A DNA stretch of 39,993 nucleotides, from assembly GCA_044433415.1 (NCBI GenBank), contig JAWXTP010000014.1, forward strand, positions 1-39,993, read 5' to 3'. The notes under the pieces are model-generated. The model was given only the letters and a program-made list of their open reading frames with translations, did not search any database and was not told the DNA's origin. Numbering within the stretch: the stretch's first letter is position 1; the number at the start of each line of letters is the position of its first letter. Of the stretch, positions 34,220 through 39,993 are shown one piece after another. Origin of the DNA: JAWXTP01 sp044433415. Lineage in GTDB: Bacteria > Bacteroidota > Bacteroidia > Bacteroidales > Rikenellaceae. The translations under genes were made by a program, and so were the position numbers.

Positions 34220-35542
34220 CAAATGATAAAAAAATTACTCTCATTGTTGTTTTTAACAACTGCTGTTTCCTCTTTTGCACAAGAAGGTGTTGAGACAGAT
34301 TTTGCACGCCTTGAAAGACTTAGAGTAGAGGCGGAAATTGATTCTTTAGAGAATGTATTAGCAAAAAGAAAAGAATTGACTTCTAATGATACTGATAAGG
34401 TACAACATAAATTTGGAGGAAGAATAGACGCACGTCTTTATTATGATTCTCATGATGTTATAGATTATCGCGATGGATTGCTTCTTGCACTTCCTGCTGT
34501 TCCAACTTATGATTCTAATGGTAATTTGTCTAATAGCAATAGTCAAGTGAGGTTCTCTTTGTTCTCTTCAAGACTTAATTACAGCGTTAGTAATATTAAA
34601 CTAGGTGAGAATGTGAAGGCTTCAGCATTTATTGAGGGAGACTTTATGGGTTCTTCAGATTCTTATCTTCAATTGTTCAGGTTACGTCATGCATATATGA
34701 AATTTACTTGGGAGAAAGATGAAGTTCTTGTAGGTCAAGCTAGTAGTCTGTCTTTCGTGGATGAAGCACAGCCTGGGGCTATACTTTTTGGTGCAAAACC
34801 TTTTAATATCGTACACCGTGGCTCTCAAATTAGATACACTCGTACGGTATTGCCTAAATTTAAGATAATGGTTGCAGCAGAATATTATACAGCACACAAG
34901 GCTACAGGCCCTTCGGATGCACAAAATAATGCAGGTTATCCAGATATTCAAACGCGCCTTCAGTTTGGTGACCCAAATACTGTTCTTTGGGGCGTGACAG
35001 CAGGTGTTAACTTTTTGAAACCTTATGCAGAAGATGATAATGGAAAGAAAAATACAGAAGTGTCAACATCATATAATGTAAGCGGTTTCTTAAAGGCTAA
35101 AGTGGATGGTTATACGCTTACTGCATTCTCTATGTATGGTACTAACTTGTCTAGCTTCGGTTTTGTAGGTGGTTATGGTGAAGCTGCAAATTCTGATGGT
35201 TTTACAAGTACTCGTACTCATGTTTCGTGGGTTGACTTAGAATCCCCATCATTTAATAACTTTAAATTTGGTGTGCTTGCAGGTTATCAAGCAAACTATG
35301 GCTCAACTAAGAAGTTTAGTAACATAAGTGAAGGGTTTTTTAATAATGGAGACTTAGTCTGGAGTAGTGGTATTTCGCCTCGTATAAGTTATTCGCCAAT
35401 CCCAAAAGTATATATTGGTTTAGAGTATACTTACTTAACAGCAGTGTGGGGTAAAGAATTTGATAGCTACTATAAACCTATATCTGAATATGATAAGGTG
35501 TTTAATAACCGTGTAGAGATGTTGTTTAGATTCGTTTTCTAA
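34220..35542 (+). CDS. Outer-membrane porin-like beta-barrel (DcaP-type)
   Basis: From the ATG at 34220 the protein is 440 residues with a signal peptide MIKKLLSLLFLTTAVSSFAQ. A short helical, coiled-coil-like stretch (DFARLERLRVEAEIDSLENV) follows, as in trimeric porins with an N-terminal stalk. The rest is beta-strand rich, with a GRIDARLYYDSHD strand near the start and the C-terminal strand NRVEMLFRFVF ending in Phe. The pattern resembles DcaP-like porins. The substrate is unknown. A longer start at 34190 would put ten polar residues before the signal peptide and is less likely. A bidirectional terminator separates it from rpsO. Confidence 0.82.
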   Translation, partial: QMIKKLLSLLFLTTAVSSFAQEGVETDFARLERLRVEAEIDSLENVLAKRKELTSNDTDKVQHKFGGRIDARLYYDSHDVIDYRDGLLLALPAVPTYDSNGNLSNSNSQVRFSLFSSRLNYSVSNIKLGENVKASAFIEGDFMGSSDSYLQLFRLRHAYMKFTWEKDEVLVGQASSLSFVDEAQPGAILFGAKPFNIVHRGSQIRYTRTVLPKFKIMVAAEYYTAHKATGPSDAQNNAGYPDIQTRLQFGDPNTVLWGVTAGVNFLKPYAEDDNGKKNTEVSTSYNVSGFLKAKVDGYTLTAFSMYGTNLSSFGFVGGYGEAANSDGFTSTRTHVSWVDLESPSFNNFKFGVLAGYQANYGSTKKFSNISEGFFNNGDLVWSSGISPRISYSPIPKVYIGLEYTYLTAVWGKEFDSYYKPISEYDKVFNNRVEMLFRFVF

Positions 35543-35563
35543 AATACCCCTATAGTATATTGC

Positions 35564-35602
35564 AAAAAAAGATTGCTTCACCTTGTGAAACAATCTTTTT
35601 TT
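35564..35602. terminator. Bidirectional terminator between porin gene and rpsO
   Basis: The arms 35564-35581 and 35585-35602 pair at 17 of 18 positions with a three-base loop. A run of A at the left end and a run of T at the right end give a U tract in both directions, as expected between convergent genes. Confidence 0.93.
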
Positions 35603-35620
35603 ACGGAAATAATCCTTATA

Positions 35621-35893
35621 TTATTTTCTAAGATTAAGAGCTTTGATGATTGCTCTGTATCTTTCAATATCAACATTTTTAAGGTAGTTAAGAAGAGATC
35701 TTCTTTTACCTACTAATTTTAAAAGAGAACGTTGAGTGTTGTAATCGTGTTTGTTCGCTTTTAAGTGATTAGTTAAATGGCTGATACGGTATGAAAATAA
35801 TGCGATTTGACCTTCTGCAGATCCTGTGTCATTATTAGACTTTCCGTAGGTGCTAAATAGCTCCTGTTTTTTTTCTTTTGAAATGTAGCTCAT
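35621..35893 (-). CDS. rpsO: 30S ribosomal protein S15
   Basis: This 90-residue protein has the S15 blocks DTGSAEGQIALFSYRISHL, LKANKHDYNTQRSLLKLVG and KRRSLLNYLKN. S15 binds the central domain of 16S rRNA early in 30S assembly. The length is standard. Its promoter is about 27-56 bases upstream, and a strong terminator lies 19 bases past the stop, so it is monocistronic here; pnp, its common neighbour in other phyla, is not adjacent. Confidence 0.98.
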   Translation of the reverse strand: MSYISKEKKQELFSTYGKSNNDTGSAEGQIALFSYRISHLTNHLKANKHDYNTQRSLLKLVGKRRSLLNYLKNVDIERYRAIIKALNLRK

Positions 35894-35919
35894 TTTATTT
35901 TTTTTGATTTAATTCGGCA

Positions 35920-35949
35920 CAAAGGTAATCTTTTTTATTTAATTACAAA
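35920..35949 (-). promoter_or_regulatory. rpsO promoter
   Basis: On the minus strand TTTG (35949-35946) and TACCTTTG (35927-35920) are separated by 18 bases. The -7 element matches the consensus exactly; the spacer is one base short of the usual 19. Confidence 0.7.
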
Positions 35950-36019
35950 AATATTTCGTAACAAATTGATAATCTAATCGAAAAAAGATAATTTCTTTGC
36001 CTTCCTATAGGGTTCCTTC

Positions 36020-36085
36020 AAGGAAACTTATAGAAATTGGTTTTATTCGAAAGCGTTAAAACCCAGTTTTTATAAGGTTTCTTTA
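36020..36085. repeat. Short copy of the long-hairpin family, inverted
   Basis: AAGGAAACTTATAGAAATTGG and the following TTTTATTCG pair with AGCGTTAAAACCC and AGTTTTTATAAGGTTTCTTT across a very short loop. This copy is just the outer arms without the middle section. Its right end runs into the TAA stop of tsaE (36083-36085). Confidence 0.8.
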
Positions 36086-36532
36086 GTATTTAAAAATTAT
36101 TTCTCTATCCGAATTAGATACTATATTAATTGTTAACTCACCTATTTTTACACTAGGGTCATCATAAGGGATAACCTGTTCCCCTTTCTCAGGCCATTCA
36201 ATCAGTGAAAGATAAGGGCTATAAAAATATTCCTCATAGCCAATCTGATATAATTCGTCTATAGACTCAATACGATATAAGTCAAAGTGGAAGATAGGTT
36301 CATCTGATTTTGTATTGTACTCATTTACAATAGCAAAGGTAGGACTAGTAACCACATCTGTAACATCTAAAAATTGGCATAAATATTTAATAAATGTTGT
36401 TTTGCCAGCTCCCATGCTTCCTCTAAACAGAATAATGTTTAATTTTGTCTGTTCGTCTTTTACAACGTTAGCAACCTTTTCGGCAACATCTTTTAAATCA
36501 TCAAGGCTATCAGTTTTGAATTTTTGTGTCAT
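36083..36532 (-). CDS. tsaE: tRNA threonylcarbamoyladenosine biosynthesis ATPase TsaE
   Basis: This 149-residue P-loop protein has Walker A GSMGAGKTT (38-46), TSPTFAIVNEY (62-72), FDLYRI (83-88) and LIEWPE (110-115), the standard TsaE pattern. It works with TsaB and TsaD to make the t6A37 modification of ANN-decoding tRNAs. The length is typical. The start is 85 bases from the flippase-like gene upstream, on the same strand. Its stop codon coincides with the end of a repeat copy. Confidence 0.95.
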   Translation of the reverse strand: MTQKFKTDSLDDLKDVAEKVANVVKDEQTKLNIILFRGSMGAGKTTFIKYLCQFLDVTDVVTSPTFAIVNEYNTKSDEPIFHFDLYRIESIDELYQIGYEEYFYSPYLSLIEWPEKGEQVIPYDDPSVKIGELTINIVSNSDREIIFKY

Positions 36533-36617
36533 TTTTATTTTAAGATATATAATATTTTGTTGAACTCTTGCGCGTTAATCGCCCACAAAGTTACGGAGTT
36601 AATTTTGTTTTTGCTAG

Positions 36618-37715
36618 TTATTTAGTAATAAATTTTGATTTTATCCATCGCGGTAACATTATAGCGCCTATTATAAGATAGGGGTAGTAAGTTACTATTC
36701 TCCAAATTAGTGCAAGCACCGCAGCTATGCCTATTTGGTGCTCTAGGGATACAGGAATGAACTCTCCTAGGTACTCTTTAAATAAGAACTCCGAAAATCC
36801 ACTGCCGCCAGGTGTTGGCATTATTAGCATAGAAATCCACATTACAAGCTGACGAGCAAAGAGCATAAAATGTTCGTGGAAAGCAAAAAATGCAAGGATA
36901 ATAGCGTTTATAACTAAGTAGCGCGAGCTCCATGAGATAAATGTAGCAAAGGATGCTTTAACCCAGAACATGAAGCTCTTATGTTTTATTTCTTTAGAGC
37001 TAATTATTAAATCGTCTCCTACTTTAGCCGCTGAATTCCTGAATTTTCTAAGGTAAGGTAATTTGAAAATCAAAATTATCAGATATTTAAGTCCTTTAGG
37101 GTTTATAAACAATCCATAAGATACCAATAACAGGAAAGCTAGTTTTAAGAAATATCCAATAACCGCTATAACCATTATGCTAGACCCCACAAAAGAAGAA
37201 TTGTTGATATGTACACTAAATAATTCAGAAGAACCAATGATTAGTATGGTTAAGGGGAACATTATTATAAAATACAGCTCATCAAAAAATGAGGTAAGCA
37301 TAACTATAGATGTGCTTTTACCTACAGAGAGCCCTTCTTTGTGAACGTAAACCACTGCTATAGAAGTTCCTCCAACAGCAGAAGGAGTGACAGCTGAGGT
37401 AAATTCCCATAACATGATAATTCTAAATACTTGATGCCAAGATAGCTCTTTCGAGGAAAGTATACGCATACGCCACATGTAGCCAAAGTCTCTACCTAGC
37501 ATACATAAAATTGCACCAAATAATAGTATTATAGATTTGGTAGTAAAATTTAATAGAGAAAGAGATGTTACATCGACCTCCTTATAAATCATATATGCAA
37601 CAACACTAAGTCCAATTATAATAGGGGCTAAGATGCTGGAAGGCTTTATTTTTGACAATAAAGACCTTTCATTTTGTTCCTCTTCGGCTAATTTCTTTTT
37701 GCGGTATTCGCTCAT
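36618..37715 (-). CDS. Flippase-like membrane protein (lysylphosphatidylglycerol synthase TM family)
   Basis: This 365-residue protein has about eight hydrophobic segments and the family blocks WEFTSAVTPSAVGGTSIAV (about 108-126) and MPTPGGSGFSEFLF (about 299-312), which identify the LPG_synthase_TM / UPF0104 (YbhN/AglD) family. It lacks the C-terminal aminoacyl-transferase domain of MprF, so it is not a complete lysyl-phosphatidylglycerol synthase; a lipid-linked transport role is inferred. A charged N-terminus (MSEYRKKKLAEEEQNERS) lies in the cytoplasm. It is divergent from queG and 85 bases ahead of tsaE. Confidence 0.88.
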   Translation of the reverse strand: MSEYRKKKLAEEEQNERSLLSKIKPSSILAPIIIGLSVVAYMIYKEVDVTSLSLLNFTTKSIILLFGAILCMLGRDFGYMWRMRILSSKELSWHQVFRIIMLWEFTSAVTPSAVGGTSIAVVYVHKEGLSVGKSTSIVMLTSFFDELYFIIMFPLTILIIGSSELFSVHINNSSFVGSSIMVIAVIGYFLKLAFLLLVSYGLFINPKGLKYLIILIFKLPYLRKFRNSAAKVGDDLIISSKEIKHKSFMFWVKASFATFISWSSRYLVINAIILAFFAFHEHFMLFARQLVMWISMLIMPTPGGSGFSEFLFKEYLGEFIPVSLEHQIGIAAVLALIWRIVTYYPYLIIGAIMLPRWIKSKFITK

Positions 37716-37778
37716 CTGTTTAGTTATTAATTTAAATGTTTTGTTAAAAAATGGTGTGAAATTTTAACAAAAATGATA

Positions 37779-37786
37779 TATCTTTG
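37779..37786 (+). promoter_or_regulatory. -7 element of queG
   Basis: TATCTTTG matches TAnnTTTG exactly. It lies inside the longest reading frame of queG (from an ATG at 37773), so that ATG cannot be on the transcript and the ATG at 37824 is the start. No good -33 TTTG is seen. Confidence 0.65.
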
Positions 37787-37823
37787 CAAGATAGTAATTT
37801 TATTTCACACTTATATATTAAAA

Positions 37824-38759
37824 ATGTTAATTTCATCATATACCATTAATAAATGTGCCAAAAATGTTGGTTTCGACCTTTGCGGAGTAATTAAATCTGC
37901 TGAGGTCATGGAATATGATGATTTTTTTATGGAGTGGATAAGAAGTTTTAAAAATGCAGGGTTAGACTGGGCGGATAGGAATCATGATCTACGAAGAAAT
38001 CCAGCCAGTTTACACCCAAGTACAAAATCCATAGTGGTTTTGGGTTTAGCATATCATAAAAAACACTATTCGCATGAAGTGTCTATGTTAGCAAATGGGA
38101 TTGATTATCATTATGTTGTTAAGCAAAAATTGCAGATGTTAAAAGGTGAGCTAGAAAAAGAATGCGGTGTGGTGTTGGATGCTAAAACGTGTGTTGATTC
38201 TGCACCAATAACCGAAAAATATTGGGCAGTAAGAGCAGGTTTAGGTTGGATAGGCAACAATTCTTTGGTGGTAAATAAAGATTATGGTAGTTTTTTTGTA
38301 TTGGGAGAATTGTTGATTGATTGTGAGGTGGATAGTTATAGCGTAAAAGATGAATTTAATGGATGTGTGGGATGTAATAGGTGTGAAAAAAAATGTCCTA
38401 CCTCAGCATTAGAGGGGAAAGTAGTTGATTCACGACGTTGCTTGGCTTATTTGACTATAGAGCAAAGGCATGAGTTTAATGAGACTCAGCTAGGTTACAT
38501 TCGTTCTGGTGTTAGGGAATCTTATTTTGGTTGTGATATGTGTCAAGATGTTTGCCCATGGAATGTTAAGGCATTACACAATTTAGAGGACTCTTTTTTC
38601 GTTACCAAAGAAGAATTGTTTAGGGTTGTAGAGTTTAGGTTTGATGCTGATAGTTATGAGGGTATATCAAATTCGGAGTTTAAAAGAAGGTATGGAAGTA
38701 CGGCGCTTTTTAGGACAGGGAAGAAAAAAATTTTAATGAACATTAAGGCTATTAATTAA
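37824..38759 (+). CDS. queG: Epoxyqueuosine reductase QueG
   Basis: From the ATG at 37824 this is 311 residues. QueG performs the last step of queuosine synthesis in tRNA, a cobalamin-dependent reduction. It shows the conserved DSAPITEKYWAVRAGLGWIG block (with D125), a first 4Fe-4S motif C181-VG-C184-NR-C187-EKK-C191-P and the second cluster cysteines C206, C237, C240 and C244 (YFGCDMCQDVCPWN). The C-terminal HEAT-like extension of the longer QueG proteins is absent, as in the short form. A start at 37773 is contradicted by the promoter. It is divergent from the flippase-like gene. Confidence 0.95.
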   Translation: MLISSYTINKCAKNVGFDLCGVIKSAEVMEYDDFFMEWIRSFKNAGLDWADRNHDLRRNPASLHPSTKSIVVLGLAYHKKHYSHEVSMLANGIDYHYVVKQKLQMLKGELEKECGVVLDAKTCVDSAPITEKYWAVRAGLGWIGNNSLVVNKDYGSFFVLGELLIDCEVDSYSVKDEFNGCVGCNRCEKKCPTSALEGKVVDSRRCLAYLTIEQRHEFNETQLGYIRSGVRESYFGCDMCQDVCPWNVKALHNLEDSFFVTKEELFRVVEFRFDADSYEGISNSEFKRRYGSTALFRTGKKKILMNIKAIN

Positions 38760-38766
38760 AAAATAG

Positions 38767-38774
38767 TATATTTG
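38767..38774 (+). promoter_or_regulatory. Putative -7 element of the coiled-coil protein gene
   Basis: TATATTTG matches TAnnTTTG, eight bases past the queG stop. No TTTG is present at the -33 distance. A leader of about 70 bases with a weak GGGTGAAGATTTTGCCC hairpin would follow. Confidence 0.5.
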
Positions 38775-38848
38775 CATTTACTTTATGTATTTTGTTTTTG
38801 GGTGAAGATTTTGCCCTTATTGTTAAATTGTATAATTATAATTGAATT

Positions 38849-39766
38849 ATGACAGAAGAGGATTTTGACCACTATGAAGACGATGATGCACCGTCGGGAA
38901 ATAGTCAGCAGAAAATATTTATGTATCTAACTATAGCACTTACTGTTGCATTGTTAGTTTTGACGTATCAATATTTTAAACAGGTAAATATTTTACGTGG
39001 TTCAGAAGCGGAGTTAACTATAGAGCGTGACACTTTGCAGAATCGTTTAGCAATATTTGCGGAAGATATTTCAAAATTAACAACAGAGAATGATACAATC
39101 AATGAGCAACTAAGAGGTGAAAGATTGAAAGCTGATTCGCTATTAAGTGTAATTAAGAAAGAACGTAATTGGAGCTATAGTAAAATTAAAGGTTATGAAA
39201 ATGAGCTTAAGACTATGCAAGGAGTTATGAAAACTTATTTAATTAAGATAGACTCTTTAGATCGTCTTAATCAGAAACTTTCAACTGAAAATATTAGAGT
39301 TAAGAAAGAGCTTAGCAGTGTTAAGTTAAGAGCTGAAAGTGCTGAGGAAGATGCACAAGAGTTACGTTCAAAAGTTAGAAAAGGTTCTGTAATTACGGCT
39401 CGTGATATTGATCTTGTTGCTCTTAGTACAAAGGATAAAGAGGTTTCTAGAGCAAGGAGAGCTTCAAGGTTACGTGTTAGCTTGACCTTAAATGCAAATC
39501 CATTAGCAGTTCTTGGTGAAAGAGAGATTTATGCTAGAATTAAAGGGCCTGGGGATGTGTTATTGACAAGTTCAAGTAATTCGTTCTTTGAGTTTGAAGG
39601 TCAGAAATTAGCATATTCTGCTATACGTAGTAATGTTGATTATGATGGTAATGACCTAGCAATTAACTTATTCTATGCAGGAGATGATATCGAAGAAGGC
39701 ACATATAACGTAGAAATTTATATGGATGGTTATATGATAGGTAGTAATGAAATTATATTGAAATAA
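38849..39766 (+). CDS. Single-pass membrane protein with long coiled coil
   Basis: I do not recognise a characterised family, though proteins of this layout are common in Bacteroidota. The 305-residue protein starts with an acidic cytoplasmic stretch (MTEEDFDHYEDDDAPSG), has a membrane helix (about 24-42), and then a heptad-rich coiled coil (about 50-175, TIERDTLQNRLAIFAEDISK and later segments). The C-terminal domain (about 195-305) is beta-rich, with ASRLRVSLTLNANPLAVLGE and the closing EEGTYNVEIYMDGYMIGS. The coiled coil and C-terminal domain should lie in the periplasm. It could be a structural or envelope-spanning tether; no motif identifies an enzyme. A terminator follows after 35 bases. 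Confidence 0.8.
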   Translation: MTEEDFDHYEDDDAPSGNSQQKIFMYLTIALTVALLVLTYQYFKQVNILRGSEAELTIERDTLQNRLAIFAEDISKLTTENDTINEQLRGERLKADSLLSVIKKERNWSYSKIKGYENELKTMQGVMKTYLIKIDSLDRLNQKLSTENIRVKKELSSVKLRAESAEEDAQELRSKVRKGSVITARDIDLVALSTKDKEVSRARRASRLRVSLTLNANPLAVLGEREIYARIKGPGDVLLTSSSNSFFEFEGQKLAYSAIRSNVDYDGNDLAINLFYAGDDIEEGTYNVEIYMDGYMIGSNEIILK

Positions 39767-39801
39767 TAGGTGGTTTAATGCTACCTGGAAGGTGATGAAA
39801 G

Positions 39802-39839
39802 CGCCCTTGAGTTATGGTTGTAACTTGAGGGCGTTTTTT
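39802..39839 (+). terminator. Terminator of the coiled-coil protein gene
   Basis: CGCCCTTGAGTTA (39802-39814) pairs with TAACTTGAGGGCG (39821-39833), 13 pairs including two G-T wobbles, followed by six T. Confidence 0.92.
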
Positions 39840-39841
39840 GT

Positions 39842-39858
39842 CTAGCGCTATGCGCTAG
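39842..39858. repeat. Small perfect hairpin in the terminal spacer
   Basis: CTAGCGC and GCGCTAG flank a three-base loop immediately after the terminator. Another hairpin, CGGCT/AGCCG, is near 39907-39920. The remaining sequence to the window end shows no gene. Confidence 0.6.
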
Positions 39859-39993
39859 GCAAATGATTAATGATTCAATACTCCGTTAAATTTTGGTAAG
39901 ATTAGGCGGCTTTTGAGCCGTATAGAATAAGTTCATTGACAATTTTGTGATTTTTCTTTAAGTTGGGATTTATGCCAAACTTACGAAAAAATA

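Noticed and set aside
37773..37823. Earlier start for QueG
   Set aside because: The TATCTTTG promoter element lies inside this segment, and the family N-terminus begins at the ATG at 37824.

Overview
The window looks like a low-GC member of the Bacteroidales (Bacteroidota). The supports are several starts preceded by the TTTG / TAnnTTTG promoter type with little or no Shine-Dalgarno sequence, a fused ResB-CcsA cytochrome c biogenesis protein, an SecA with a C-terminal zinc motif, Bacteroidota-style outer-membrane barrels and lipoproteins, and housekeeping proteins of Bacteroidota character. I cannot fix the family from sequence alone. No transposase, phage module or CRISPR array is visible.

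Layout. 148-2255: a two-component pair whose kinase gene carries an in-frame stop. 2256-2674: repeat-rich spacer. 2675-6455 (minus): serine hydrolase followed by CcsBA. 6579-9878 (minus): secA, divergent from rplU-rpmA (10227-10818). 10819-11434: spacer with a terminal-inverted-repeat element, tRNA-Asn and a long-hairpin repeat. 11435-13222 (minus): ruvB-recO. 13413-17106 (plus): HAD hydrolase, lnt and an orphan histidine kinase. 17216-33603 (minus): a roughly 16 kb accessory cluster. 34220-35542: porin-like protein. 35621-37715 (minus): rpsO, tsaE and a flippase-like membrane protein. 37824-39766 (plus): queG and a coiled-coil membrane protein.

The accessory cluster is the most interesting part. 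It encodes two eukaryotic-like Ser/Thr kinases (one with a predicted periplasmic Sel1-repeat domain), one PP2C phosphatase, and four FHA proteins with five FHA domains in total: a soluble one with a Thr-containing N-terminus, one with a membrane anchor and a Lys/Glu-rich tail, a tandem-FHA protein with a membrane segment and a trypsin-like protease, and an FHA-CD225 membrane protein. Interleaved or downstream are exported proteins: WG-repeat protein, small barrel, fimbrial-like lipoprotein, S41 protease lipoprotein, a three-repeat exported protein, a Bor-like/barrel lipoprotein, a small exported protein and a DUF2752 membrane protein. Short gaps in the first two thirds suggest one or a few operons. 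The inferred logic is a cytoplasmic phospho-threonine circuit coupled through single-pass proteins to proteolysis and surface proteins in the envelope. No type VI secretion genes are present.

A second theme is a dispersed intergenic repeat family. Full copies of about 168 bp form long hairpins whose arms differ between copies but remain paired, and short and solo-end copies also occur. Ends of these elements repeatedly coincide with the stop codons of flanking genes (recO, the HAD gene, tsaE and the Sel1 kinase). Several start codons were moved downstream of the longest reading frame because a promoter, an upstream gene or a signal peptide contradicts the longer version; these are noted per gene.
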